A DNA stretch of 64,000 nucleotides, taken from Streptacidiphilus jeojiense (lineage in GTDB: Bacteria; Actinomycetota; Actinomycetes; Streptomycetales; Streptomycetaceae). Shown here piece after piece: positions 1-8,795 of the stretch (within the stretch, counting starts at the first letter, position 1; every line of letters begins with the position of its first letter). The DNA is taken from NCBI RefSeq assembly GCF_000719095.1, contig NZ_JOEH01000004.1, positions 1 through 64,000 of the forward strand. Reading direction: 5' to 3'. The translations under genes and the position numbers were made by a program. The notes under the pieces were generated by a model. It ran no database searches, was not told the origin of the DNA, and saw nothing but the letters and a program-made list of their open reading frames with translations.

Positions 1-49
1 CGGCATACGAGATGCTCAGGAGTCTCGTGGGCTCGGAGATGTGTATAAG
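1..49. other. Illumina Nextera i7 adapter remnant at contig edge
   Basis: Bases 1-13 match the end of the Illumina P7 flow-cell sequence, 14-21 (GCTCAGGA) match the i7 index known as N704, 22-36 match the Nextera read-2 primer and 37-49 match the first 13 bases of the Tn5 mosaic end. The match breaks at base 50, where the genomic GC-rich repeat begins. This is library sequence and not biology. Translated on the minus strand it gives the tail YTSPSPRDS, a well-known contaminant string in protein databases. Confidence 0.97.
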
Positions 50-50
50 G

Positions 51-1496
51 GCTGGGGCTGGGGCTGGGGCTGAGCGTGGCTGATGCCGATGGGCTCGGTT
101 GGGCCGATGTGCTGGTCCCGCCCGATGGTCCGGCGGAAGGCGGCGCGCTCTGCGCGGTGTTGTGGTGCGCGCCGCCGAGCCTGGTGGCGGCGAACGCCAG
201 GCCGCCGCCGATCAGTGCGGCCAGCAGCGCCATGGAGCAGACCAGGATCCAGGTGCGGCGCCTGCGCGAGTCCGGTCCGCCGGGTCCGCCGGGGCCGCCG
301 GGTCCGTGCGGGCCGCCGGGGAAGCCGCCCGGGGGAGGGTTCGACCAGGTCGGGCTCGGCGGGGTCGGGTACCCGTACGCCGGTGGGTAGGCCGGACCGT
401 ACCCCTGGGCGGGCGGCGGACCGGGGACCTGGGTCGGCGGGTAGCTCGGCAGCGGCGGGGGCTGCATCGGGGTCGGTGGGGTCGACTGCGTGGGGTAGGT
501 GGAGCGGTCGTCCCCGGGTAGGAGGGGGCTCGCGGCTGCCGCCCCGGCGGCTGCACCCGCTGCCGCACCGCCGACGACGCCGGGGCCGCCCACGCCGGGG
601 CCGTACCCCGGTGGAGGCGGGGGCGGGACCGCTGTCGCGGTGGCCGGTGTGTGGCCCTGCGCCACCTCCTCCAGCATGCGCAGCGCCTGCTCGCCGGTGG
701 CGCGCTCGGCCGGGTCCTTGCGCAGCAGGGCTTCGAGCACCGGGGTGAGCGGCCCGGCGTTGCGGGGCTCGGGCAGGGGATCGGTGATCACCGCCTGCAG
801 TGTGCCGATGGTGGAGCTGCGCAGGAACGGGGACTGCCCCTCGACCGCCGCGTAGAGCGTGGCGCCCAGTGACCAGAGGTCCGACTCCGGGCCCGGCCGG
901 CGGCCGGCGACCCGTTCCGGCGCCAGGTAGTCCGGCGATCCGACGATCTGTCCGGTCCGGGTGAGCCCGCTGCCGCCCTCGAACAGGGCGATGCCGAAGT
1001 CGGTGAGCACCACCCGCCCGACCCGGTCGACCAGTACGTTGGCGGGTTTGACGTCGCGGTGCAGCACCCCGAGCCGGTGCCCCTGGCCCAACGCCGCAAG
1101 GACCTGCGCGCCGACCCTGGCAGCGTCCCGCGGCAGCAGCGTGCCCTCGTCGGTGATGATCTCGGCGAGGGAGCGGCCGTCGATCAGCTCCATCACGATC
1201 CACGGTCGGCCGTCCTGCTCGACCACATCGTGAATGGTGATCACATTGGGGTGGCCGATCCGGGCCGCCGCCCGTGCCTCCTGCTTCATCCGCGAGTGGA
1301 GGGTCTCCAGTTCCTCGGCCGGAAGCCCGCCGACATTGAGCTCCTTGACCGCGACCTCACGGTCGAGCAACTGGTCGTGGGCCCGCCACACGATGCCCAT
1401 GCCGCCCCGCCCGAGCCGGTCTCCCAGCAGGTAGCGGCCGACCAGCAGCCGCACAGGGCCTTCCGCTGGTGTCTGATCCGACGAGTGAGTGGTCAT
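51..1496 (-). CDS. Membrane Ser/Thr protein kinase (PknB/Hanks type), 3' end missing
   Basis: Transmembrane Hanks-type kinase. The start is the ATG at 1496-1494. Visible motifs are the glycine loop LGRGGMG (about residues 29-34), catalytic Lys51 in VAVKEL, HRDVKPAN with Asp148, DFG at 166-168 and APE at 192-194. A Pro/Gly-rich linker of about 130 residues follows, then one membrane segment near residues 415-437 (WILVCSMALLAALIGGG) and a short Ser/Pro-rich outer tail. The frame never stops: it runs into the adapter at base 50, so the true C-terminus is lost. The last coding bases are a GGGGCT repeat (Ser-Pro units), a likely place for the assembly to end. No PASTA repeats are visible. It is divergent from the dehalogenase with 203 bp between them. 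Substrate unknown. Confidence 0.93.
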
Positions 1497-1699
1497 CAGT
1501 CGCGCCCCCCGGCACCGGTCCTCAACGGACGGACTCCCAGTCTGGCAGCTCACCCCGGCGCCCCGCTCCCCCTCGGCGAACAACGCCGCAAATCCGACGC
1601 GACGGGGTAACCGAGAAATTTCGGCAGCGGCGGTCACAGCCGGCCGAGGAGCTGTGTCCAACCCTGTGAAGGCAGTTTTCGCGAGGGAGGAACGGCACC

Positions 1700-2698
1700 A
1701 TGGCCAGCATCGAGGTACTGGACTCGTTCATGAACTACCGGGACACCGACACCGACACCGGGGCCGGAACCGGGGCCGGAACCGCGCAGGGACCTGCGCA
1801 GGGAACCGTGCCGGTGGTGTTCCTGCACGGCAACCCCACCTCGTCGTACCTGTGGCGGAATGTGATTCCGCAGGTGGCGGGGGAGGCCAGGTGCCTGGCG
1901 CCGGATCTGATCGGGATGGGGGAGTCGGGCAAGCCCGAGCTGGGCTACCGGCTCGCCGACCACGTCCGCTACCTGGACGCCTGGTTCGAGGCGCTGGGGC
2001 TGGACGAGGTGGTGATCGTCGGGCACGACTGGGGCGGGACGCTGGGGATGGACTGGGCGGCCCGGCATCCGGGGCGGGTGCGCGGAGTGGCGGTCGTGGA
2101 GACGTTCCTGCGGCCGATGCAGTGGGAGGAGATGCCGCCGCAGGGGGCGGAGCTGTTCCGGGGCTTCCGCTCGCCGAAGGGCGAGGAGACCATCCTGGAG
2201 AACAACCTGTTCATCGAGTTCAACCTGCCGCGCGGGGTGGCCGGCGGGCTGGCGCCGAGCGACCACGACGTCTACCGGGCGCCGTTCCTGGAGCCGGCCT
2301 CGCGCAGGCCGATCCTGGCCTGGACCCGCGAACTGCCGCTGGGTGGTGAACCCGCCGACGTGGTGGCGGTGGTGGAGCGGTACCGCCGCTGGATGGCGGA
2401 CTCGCCCGAGGTGCCGAAGCTGCTCATGGCCGTGGACAACGGTGTGGGGCTGGGCTCTCCCGAGATGATCGCCCAGGCTGCGGCGGACTTCGCCAGTGCC
2501 GAGGTGGTGTCGGTCGGACCGGGCGGCCACCACATCCCGGAGGACCAGCCGGAGGCGATCGGGACCGCGGTCGCCGACTGGATCCGGCGGCACGCGCTGA
2601 CCGCGGCGACGGCAGGGACGGCCGGCGCGGCAAGCGCAGCCGGCACGACAAGCACAGCCGGCACGGCCAGCACGAAAGAGACGACAATGGCGCCATGA
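1700..2698 (+). CDS. Haloalkane dehalogenase-like alpha/beta hydrolase
   Basis: Predicted hydrolytic dehalogenase (HLD-II, DhaA/LinB-like) of 332 residues. The nucleophile motif VGHDWGG places Asp110 with halide-binding Trp111. HGNP gives the second halide ligand Asn45, Glu134 in VVETFLRP is the catalytic acid position of this subfamily, and His277 in GPGGHH is the base, so the set is complete. Two oddities are a DTDTDTGAGTGAGT stretch at residues 16-28 between the first strands and a Thr/Ala/Gly low-complexity tail (about 300-332). A good GGAGG lies just before the ATG. The TGA overlaps the ATG of the following sigma-factor gene by 4 bp, so the two are translationally coupled. Activity on halides is inferred from active-site residues only; an epoxide hydrolase-like activity is less likely. 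Confidence 0.88.
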   Translation: MASIEVLDSFMNYRDTDTDTGAGTGAGTAQGPAQGTVPVVFLHGNPTSSYLWRNVIPQVAGEARCLAPDLIGMGESGKPELGYRLADHVRYLDAWFEALGLDEVVIVGHDWGGTLGMDWAARHPGRVRGVAVVETFLRPMQWEEMPPQGAELFRGFRSPKGEETILENNLFIEFNLPRGVAGGLAPSDHDVYRAPFLEPASRRPILAWTRELPLGGEPADVVAVVERYRRWMADSPEVPKLLMAVDNGVGLGSPEMIAQAAADFASAEVVSVGPGGHHIPEDQPEAIGTAVADWIRRHALTAATAGTAGAASAAGTTSTAGTASTKETTMAP

Positions 2699-3555
2699 CC
2701 GTTGAGGGCACAGGCAGTTCGGAGGCCGCCGACGAGGTGGAGCTGGTGGCGCGGGCGGTCGACGGTGACCGGGCGGCGCTGGAGGAGGTCATCCGCCGGC
2801 TCCAGGACCCCCTCTACCGGCTGGCGCTGCGGATGGCCTGGCGGCCGTCCGACGCGGAGGACGCGGTCCAGGAGATCCTGATCCGGGTGGTGACCCGGTT
2901 GGCGACCTGGCGTGCCGAGGCGAGACTGCTCACCTGGGCGTACCGGGTCGGCGTCAACTACCTGCTCAATCTGCGTCGGCAGACCCCGCAGGAGGCCCGA
3001 CAGCTCAGCCTGGACGAGTTCCGGGACGGCCTGGCCGACGGGCTGGCGGAGGAGGACTACCGGGGCCCGGAGGCCGCGCTGCTGGCCGAGGAGGTGCGGC
3101 TCTCCTGCACCCAGGCGGTGCTGCAGTGCCTGGAGCGCGACGAGCGGATCGCGTTCGTGCTGACGGACGTCTTCGAGCTGTCGTCCGCCGAGGCCGCCTG
3201 GATCCTCGAGGTCAGTCCGGCCGCGTACCGCAAGCGGCTGGAGCGGGCGCGGCGTCGGATCCGGATCTTCATGGACTCCACCTGCGGCCTGGTCAATGCG
3301 GAGGCGTTCTGCCGCTGCGCCCGGCGGGTGCCGAAGGCGCTCGCCCTCGGCCGGATCGATCCGGCCCGACCGGTGTTCGCCGTGCATCCGGTCAGCCCGT
3401 CGGGCCGCGGCGTCGCCGAGGCCGCGGCCCAACTCGGCCGACTGCACGACGCCGCAGCCGTGTTGCGGGCCCATCCCGACTATGCGGCGCCCCAGCAGAA
3501 GGTCGACGCGATCGGGGCGCTGCTCAGGTCGGGACGGTTTCCGCTGCTGGAGTGA
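2695..3555 (+). CDS. ECF RNA polymerase sigma factor with Cys-containing C-terminal extension
   Basis: Sigma-70 family protein of 286 residues. Region 2 lies at about 14-90 (LYRLALRMAWRPSDAEDAVQEILIRVVTRL) and region 4 at about 140-195 (helix-turn-helix LSSAEAAWILEVSPAAYRKRLERARRRIR). Beyond region 4 is a roughly 90-residue extension beginning CGLVNAEAFCRCARRV, with three cysteines in a C-x9-C-x-C pattern, followed by a helical tail. Extended ECF factors of this kind often sense a signal through the extra domain instead of a separate anti-sigma factor; none is visible next door. It is translationally coupled to the dehalogenase gene (4-bp overlap), so the two are probably co-expressed. Its target promoters are unknown. 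Confidence 0.9.
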   Translation: MTVEGTGSSEAADEVELVARAVDGDRAALEEVIRRLQDPLYRLALRMAWRPSDAEDAVQEILIRVVTRLATWRAEARLLTWAYRVGVNYLLNLRRQTPQEARQLSLDEFRDGLADGLAEEDYRGPEAALLAEEVRLSCTQAVLQCLERDERIAFVLTDVFELSSAEAAWILEVSPAAYRKRLERARRRIRIFMDSTCGLVNAEAFCRCARRVPKALALGRIDPARPVFAVHPVSPSGRGVAEAAAQLGRLHDAAAVLRAHPDYAAPQQKVDAIGALLRSGRFPLLE

Positions 3556-3564
3556 GTGAACGGG

Positions 3565-4779
3565 TCAACTCCCCTCCCTCAGCAGGGTGTCGACCAGCTC
3601 GCGGGGCAGGCCGTGGGTGCCGTGCAGGTAGTCGTACTCGTCGCCGGTCAGCGGTCCGGTGCCGACGCGGCCGGAGAAGCCCTGGCGGGAGAGGACCGTG
3701 CGGCCGCGCTCCAGCAGCCCGGTGAAGCGCTGCTCCTCGTCGAGCAGCACCGAGCGCACCGAGCGCACCGAGCCGACCCCGCCCTGCTGCCCCTGCTGCC
3801 GGAAGTGCTGCCGGGTGTGTTCCAGCAGCTCGTCCGGCAGGTCGGAGAGGGTGCGCGAGGGGTCGTCGCGCCACAGCACGGTGAGTACCCGCCGCAGCAG
3901 CCGGCGCAGCACGTAGCCGCGGCCGCTGTTGGACGGGAGGACGCCGTCGCCGACGACCACGATCCCGGAGCGGAGGTGGTCGCAGACCAGCCGCAGCGAC
4001 GGTTCGTCCAGGTCGTCCCACAGGTCCGGGACGGTGCGCATCCACGGTTCGAAGACGTCGCACTCGTAGACCGAGCGCTTCCCCTGCAGCAGGGTGACCA
4101 GCCGCTCCAGTCCCATGCCGGTGTCCACGCTCGGCCGGTCCAGGGGCACCAGACTGCCGTCGGGGTGGCGGTGGTAACGCATCGTCACGTGGTTCCACAC
4201 CTCCACCCAGCGCGGATCGGTGGTCGGGGTGGACTGCTGCGGGGGCGGGCCCTCGCCGGTCCACACGAAGATCTCCGAGTCGGGGCCGCAGGGCCCGGTG
4301 GGGCCGTTGGACCACCAGTTGTCCTCCGTGGTCAGCTCCACCGGGACGCCGAGGTCGCCCCAGGTGCGCAGTGATTCGGTGTCCGGGCCGACCTGCCCGT
4401 CGCCGCCGAAGACGGTGGTGTGCAGCCGGTCGGGGTGGATGCCGAAGCCGTCGCGCAGCAGCTCGTAGCCCCAGCGGAGGCTCTGCGGGCCGTCGTAGTC
4501 GCCGAGCGACCAGGAGCCCAGCATCTCGAACACGGTCAGATGGGTGCCGTCGCCGACCTCGTCCAGATCGGTGGTGCGCAGGCAGCGTTGCAGGTTGACG
4601 AGACGGGTTCCCCCGGGGTGCGGGCGTCCCTCCAGGTAGGGGGTCAGCGGGTGCATGCCGGAGGTGGTGAAGAGCACCGGGTCCCCGGGCGGCGGGATCA
4701 GGGTGTCGCCGGTGAGCTGTCGGTGGCCGCGGTCGCGGTAGAAGTCGATGAAGGTGTTGACGGTCCGGTCGGTGTCCAT
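3565..4779 (-). CDS. Stand-alone alanyl-tRNA synthetase catalytic-core paralogue
   Basis: 404 residues matching only the N-terminal half of AlaRS (usual length about 880). Class II motifs are readable: the motif 2 area CLRTTDLDEVG...TVFEMLGSWSLGDY, the adenylate region NGPTGPCGPDSEIF, VDTGMGLERL, and the helical region SGRGYVLRRLLRRVL that begins tRNA recognition. The editing domain (HxxxH...CxxxH) and C-Ala oligomerisation domain are absent, and the gene ends cleanly at TGA, so this is not a frameshifted alaS. It may alanylate tRNA without proofreading or activate Ala/Ser for another acceptor. NCBI-style naming would be alanine--tRNA ligase-related protein. It is convergent with the ECF sigma gene (9 bp apart) and stands alone in its transcription unit. 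Role unknown. Confidence 0.87.
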   Translation of the reverse strand: MDTDRTVNTFIDFYRDRGHRQLTGDTLIPPPGDPVLFTTSGMHPLTPYLEGRPHPGGTRLVNLQRCLRTTDLDEVGDGTHLTVFEMLGSWSLGDYDGPQSLRWGYELLRDGFGIHPDRLHTTVFGGDGQVGPDTESLRTWGDLGVPVELTTEDNWWSNGPTGPCGPDSEIFVWTGEGPPPQQSTPTTDPRWVEVWNHVTMRYHRHPDGSLVPLDRPSVDTGMGLERLVTLLQGKRSVYECDVFEPWMRTVPDLWDDLDEPSLRLVCDHLRSGIVVVGDGVLPSNSGRGYVLRRLLRRVLTVLWRDDPSRTLSDLPDELLEHTRQHFRQQGQQGGVGSVRSVRSVLLDEEQRFTGLLERGRTVLSRQGFSGRVGTGPLTGDEYDYLHGTHGLPRELVDTLLREGS

Positions 4780-5046
4780 GGCGGTGGGCCCTTCGGGTCA
4801 TGGGACCGGAGCGGGCCGTGCGGGCAGACCGTGGAGCACGGGCTGCGGCGATGGATGGTCGGCGGACGACGCACCGGCGGCCGTTTCCGGTCGCCGGTGG
4901 AGGAGGGGATGAGGTCAGGCTGCGGCGGCCGGCGAGCGGGTAGCTCGTGCGGCTGCGGCGGTGTTGCGCTGGGTGACCTCCATGACGTCAACGGTAACAG
5001 GGGCCATTGCGGTGCCGCCGGGGATATCCGGGCGGGGCGGCGGTGC

Positions 5047-5160
5047 CGTGCCGGTCGTCGGTGCCGGTCGTCGGTGCTGGCCGTCGGTCGGTACCGGCAG
5101 TCGGTGCGGGCGGTTTGAACTGGTGATCGCTCTTGGCCGTCGGTGCGGGCAGTCGGTGCT
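5047..5160. repeat. Imperfect GC-rich repeat array in a 685-bp gene-free stretch
   Basis: The stretch 4780-5464 holds no convincing gene. Within it, variants of a roughly 13-bp unit (GCCGGTCGTCGGT and GGGCAGTCGGTGC) recur many times between about 5047 and 5160, in two blocks separated by a TTTGAAC-containing segment near 5114. Codon bias in all frames is poor. It may be a regulatory region for the large regulator at 5465 or simply slippage-expanded DNA. Confidence 0.6.
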
Positions 5161-5220
5161 GGTCGCTCGTGCCTGTTGTCCCACCGGGTCACGTCGCTGG
5201 AGCGGTCCGAAGGGACGGCG

Positions 5221-5247
5221 GTCGTGGCCACCCCCGGTGGCCACGAC
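5221..5247. promoter_or_regulatory. Perfect 12-bp inverted repeat upstream of the SARP gene
   Basis: GTCGTGGCCACC and its exact reverse complement flank a 3-base CCC loop. A further weaker repeat (GTGGTCACCCCCGTGGGCCAC) follows at once. It lies about 220 bp before the regulator start at 5465 and 440 bp after the divergent AlaRS-like start. Either an operator or an intrinsic hairpin is possible; there is no T-tract. Confidence 0.4.
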
Positions 5248-5464
5248 CGAGCCGCGGCTGTGGTCACCCCCGTGGGCCACTGCCGGGCGTCGAACCGCCG
5301 GCGCGGTTCGACCGGGTGCAGGGGGCACGTCCGGTATGGACCCGAAGGTCCCCGATTTCGGCCTGTGCGCCCCCACACGCCCTTTCCGTGGGCATTACAC
5401 TTCCATCCGGCCGTGGCGTCTGCGTGGCGTCAGCAGGGGCGGAACCGACGACAGAGAATCTCCG

Positions 5465-8443
5465 GTGGACGAAAAGATGCCAGACGCAGCGTCGCAGATC
5501 CGTTTCGGGCTGCTCGGTCCGGTGTCCGTCGACCTGGACGGGGTCGTGGTGGGCATCCCCGCGAGCCGTCAGCGCATCCTGCTGGCAGCCCTGCTGCTGC
5601 GGGCCAACCACACCGTGGACACGGCGGAACTCGCCGACCAGGTCTGGAACGGCAAGCCGCCGACCGCCGCGACGACCACGCTGCGCAGCTACATGATGCG
5701 GCTGCGGCGGACCCTCGGTCCGGTGGCCGGGGCGCGGCTGCTGACCCGGGCCCCGGGCTACCGGGTGGAGCTGCTCGACGACGCCGAGCTGGACCTGTTG
5801 CGCTTCGACGCACTGCGCCGGCGCGGCCAGGGCGCGGCCGCCCGGCTGGACTGGACCGGTGCGGCGGCGGACCTCAGGGCCGCGCTCGGCCTGTGGCGCG
5901 GCGCCGCCCTGGAGGATGTTCCGGCCGGAGTGCTGAAGGACCGTGAGATACCCAGCCTGCAGGAGGGCCTGATCCAGGCCCATGAGCTGCTGGCCCGGTC
6001 CGACCTCGAACTCGGGCACCCCGGCGAGGCGTTGGCGCGGGTGCTGCGGCTGCAGTCCGAGCACCCGTACCGTGAGCAGCTCTCCTGCCTGCTGATGCGG
6101 GCCCAGTTCGCCGCGGGCCGACCGACCGAGGCGCTGGACGAGTTCGCCAGGCTGCGCCGCAGCCTGGTCGACGAGCTGGGTGTCGAACCGGGCCCGCACA
6201 GCCGGGCGTTGCAGGCGGCGATCCTGGCCGGGGCACCGCTGCCGCCCTGGCCGCTGGACGCGGGCGCGGCCACGGAGAACGCACTGGGGACCGGACCGGG
6301 TGCGAGCGCAGGGACCGGCCCGGGAACCGCCGCGGGAGCCCCCTCCGGGCCCGCGGTGCTGGACCGGCCCGCCGTCCCCGCCCAACTTCCGGGCGGACTG
6401 CGCGACTTCACCGGCAGGGCGAGTCAGGTCGACGCCCTGTGCGAGGCGCTGACCGGCGCGCTGCCGCCGGACGCCCCGGGCGGCGTCGGCACGGCCGCGC
6501 TGTGCCTGGTCTCCGGGGCCGGCGGGGTCGGCAAGACCACCCTCGCGGTGCGGGTGGCGCACCAGGTCGCGGCCGGCTTCCCGGACGGGCAGCTCTTCCT
6601 GGACCTGCGCGGCTCGGGCCGCCGTCCGCTGGCGCCCGCGGACGCGCTCTCCTCCTTCCTGCGCGCCCTCGGCGTCCCCGACGCGTCGATCCCGCGCGAC
6701 GAGCAGGAGCGGGAGGCGCTCTACCGGAGCCACCTGGCCACCCGGCGGGTCCTGTTGCTGCTGGACGACGTCCGCGACGCCGCGCAGCTGCGCCCGCTGC
6801 TGCCGGGATCGGCGGGCTGCGGTGTGCTGGCGACCAGCCGCAGCCGCTGCGCCACGCTGAGCGTCTCCGTCCGCACCGAGCTCGGGGCGCTGGAGCGGAA
6901 CGAGGCCGAGGCGCTGTTCGCGGCGATCGTGGGAGCCGCCCGGGCGCTCGCCGAACCGGAGGCGGTGACGCGCATCCTGGACGCCTGCGACATGCACCCG
7001 CTGGCCGTCCGGATCGCCGCGGCGCGCCTGGTCGCGCGTCCCGACTGGTCCGCGGCCTCGCTGGCGGACCGGCTGGCGGAGCGGCGCGGCCGGCTGCACG
7101 AGCTGGTGGTGGACGACCTCGGCGTCCGGGTCTCCTTCGGGCTCAGCTACGACACCCTGGCCGGGGCCGACTGCGAGCTGGACCGGGAGGCCGCCCGGGT
7201 GTTCCGGCTGCTCGGCCTGTGGCAGGGCGGGGAGATCGGCCTGGCGGCCGTCGCCGCCCTGGCCGACCGCAGCGTCGACGCCACCCGGCAGGCGCTGGAC
7301 CGGCTCGCCGACATCCACTTCGTGCGCGAGCCCAGGGCCGGCCGGTTCGCCGTCCACGACCTGCTGCACCTCTTCGCACGGGAGCTGGTCGCCGGGGAGC
7401 TGTTCGCGGGGTCGGAGCCCGAGCTGCGGCCCGGCACCGAGGGGTACGCCGCGGTGGAGCGGCTCGGCACCTGGTACCTGCACGCCGCCTACCAGGCCAT
7501 GGAGCTGTACAAGCCCGAGCGCCGGCGGTTCGACCTCTCCGAGGCGCCGGAGCCGGACCCGGACACCGCGCTGCGCTTCGACTCCTACGCCGACGCGCTC
7601 GCCTGGCTGGACCTGGAGCAGGGCAACCTGCACGCGGTCACCCTCCAGGTGGGCGAGCTGCGGATGGAGGCGCTGGCGCAGCTGATCCCCATGGAGACGC
7701 TGCACCACCTGCTGCACCGCCGGGAGCTGGACATCGTGGTGGAGACCCAGACCATCAGTCTGGAGAGCGCCCGCCGCACCGGCCGGCTGGAGCACGAGGC
7801 GTCCTCCTACAACAGCATCGCCCACGCCCACATGGAGCTGAAGCAGATCGACGAGGCGCTGGCCGCCGCCCACGCGGCCCTGGAGATCCACACCCGGCTC
7901 GGCGACGTGCCCGGGCGGGCCGCCGCCAACGAGTCCATCGCGATGACCTACTACTTCGCCGGGCGGCACGAGGACGCCCTGCCCTGGTTCGAACGGGCGC
8001 TGCCGTTGCGCCGGGAGGCGGCGCACCCCTTCGGGCTGCTGGCGACCCTCAACAACGTGGGCCTGCTCTACCTGGAACTCGGCCGGGCCGAGGAGGCGGT
8101 GCAGGCGTTCCAGGAGTCCATCCCGATTGCCCGCCAGGCCGACTCCGTCATCGGGCTGGGCGCGGGGCAGCTCAATCTGGGCGAGGCCTATCTGGCGCTC
8201 GGCCGGCTGCCCGAGGCGATGGCGTCGCTGCGCGAGGCCATCGCGACCGGCCGCGACTGCGACGACCCGCAGATGGTGGGCAACTCGCTCAGCCTGCTCG
8301 GCGACGCGCTCACGGCGACCGGGGAGCACAGCGAGGCGCTGCCGGCCTGGGAGGAGGCCGCCGAGTGGTACGACCGCCTCGGCGAGCCGGAGACCGCGGC
8401 CGGGCTGCGCCGTCGGGTGGCCGAGGCACGGGCTGACGGCTGA
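5465..8443 (+). CDS. AfsR-type SARP regulator (SARP/BTAD - NB-ARC - TPR)
   Basis: Large SARP activator of 992 residues, essentially the length of AfsR. The OmpR-like winged helix (about 10-95) starts with IRFGLLGPVSVDLDG. The bacterial transcriptional activator domain (about 95-250) ends ELGVEPGPHSRALQ. An Ala/Gly/Pro linker follows. The NB-ARC ATPase has P-loop GAGGVGKTT near residue 353, Walker B VLLLLDDV and the MHPLAVRIAA box. The C-terminal third consists of TPR repeats (e.g. LNNVGLLYLELGRAEEAV). The GTG at 5465 was chosen; ATG 5477 in the same frame is an equally possible start, and the frame stays open upstream without domain support. By family rule it binds direct heptamer repeats and needs nucleotide binding or phosphorylation to activate secondary metabolism. 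No biosynthetic cluster adjoins it. Confidence 0.9.
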   Translation: MDEKMPDAASQIRFGLLGPVSVDLDGVVVGIPASRQRILLAALLLRANHTVDTAELADQVWNGKPPTAATTTLRSYMMRLRRTLGPVAGARLLTRAPGYRVELLDDAELDLLRFDALRRRGQGAAARLDWTGAAADLRAALGLWRGAALEDVPAGVLKDREIPSLQEGLIQAHELLARSDLELGHPGEALARVLRLQSEHPYREQLSCLLMRAQFAAGRPTEALDEFARLRRSLVDELGVEPGPHSRALQAAILAGAPLPPWPLDAGAATENALGTGPGASAGTGPGTAAGAPSGPAVLDRPAVPAQLPGGLRDFTGRASQVDALCEALTGALPPDAPGGVGTAALCLVSGAGGVGKTTLAVRVAHQVAAGFPDGQLFLDLRGSGRRPLAPADALSSFLRALGVPDASIPRDEQEREALYRSHLATRRVLLLLDDVRDAAQLRPLLPGSAGCGVLATSRSRCATLSVSVRTELGALERNEAEALFAAIVGAARALAEPEAVTRILDACDMHPLAVRIAAARLVARPDWSAASLADRLAERRGRLHELVVDDLGVRVSFGLSYDTLAGADCELDREAARVFRLLGLWQGGEIGLAAVAALADRSVDATRQALDRLADIHFVREPRAGRFAVHDLLHLFARELVAGELFAGSEPELRPGTEGYAAVERLGTWYLHAAYQAMELYKPERRRFDLSEAPEPDPDTALRFDSYADALAWLDLEQGNLHAVTLQVGELRMEALAQLIPMETLHHLLHRRELDIVVETQTISLESARRTGRLEHEASSYNSIAHAHMELKQIDEALAAAHAALEIHTRLGDVPGRAAANESIAMTYYFAGRHEDALPWFERALPLRREAAHPFGLLATLNNVGLLYLELGRAEEAVQAFQESIPIARQADSVIGLGAGQLNLGEAYLALGRLPEAMASLREAIATGRDCDDPQMVGNSLSLLGDALTATGEHSEALPAWEEAAEWYDRLGEPETAAGLRRRVAEARADG

Positions 8444-8460
8444 GGACGGCGGCCCGGACG

Positions 8461-8500
8461 CCTGATGGCGGCAGCCCGCGCCTGATGGCGGCGGCCCGGA
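8461..8500. repeat. Two-copy 20-bp tandem repeat
   Basis: CCTGATGGCGGC begins each of two adjacent 20-base units (8461-8480 and 8481-8500), which differ at single positions. It sits 18 bp after the SARP stop codon. The rest of 8444-8766 shows no gene and only GC-rich filler. Confidence 0.6.
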
Positions 8501-8766
8501 CGGCGGCTGGGCACCGGCTGCTGCCGGCCCGGATGGCCCAGGTCACAGCCGGGGCGCTCCGGAGGGCGCAAAGCCAAGATCAACACCCACGGGCGGCTGA
8601 TCCCCGTTGACGCTGCGTCGACAATGTGGGGCAGCTCACCAGGGCCGGCGTGTGGCCCGGGCCACAAAGCGGCGTCGGATTCGGCGGCCGGGCCCGGAAT
8701 ACGGCCCCCGACTGATGATCGATACCAGCGGTAACAGCACTCTGACCTGGTACTTGTCCAAAATGT

Positions 8767-8795
8767 TTGAATCGTCGCCGGTAGTTGCCTAGCTT
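8767..8795 (+). promoter_or_regulatory. Candidate housekeeping promoter for the Rpf-like gene
   Basis: TTGAAT at 8767-8772 and TAGCTT at 8790-8795 are separated by 17 bp, in a locally AT-richer patch. This implies a leader of about 220 nt before the start at 9022. The leader contains several inverted repeats but I could not recognise a riboswitch in it. Confidence 0.45.

Noticed and set aside
16..1203. 395-codon minus-strand frame ending YTSPSPRDS
   Set aside because: It is out of frame with the kinase motifs and its tail is adapter sequence.
4780..5120. T-box or other leader RNA for the AlaRS-like gene
   Set aside because: No T-box sequence (UGGNACCGCG type) or specifier loop was seen upstream of the start at 4779.
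5110..5130. SARP box in front of the SARP gene at 5465
   Set aside because: TTTGAACTGGTGATC resembles the 54324 box but lacks the second matching heptamer at 11-bp spacing and a -10 at 9 nt.
5264..8329. Very long open frame (about 1000 codons) on the minus strand opposite the SARP gene
   Set aside because: A GC-rich shadow of the real gene: its translation is Gly/Arg/Gln/His-rich with no domain, while the plus frame has clear SARP, NB-ARC and TPR motifs. Many similar shadows (for example 16470-20135 minus, 50581-54384 minus frame 2) were left out for the same reason.
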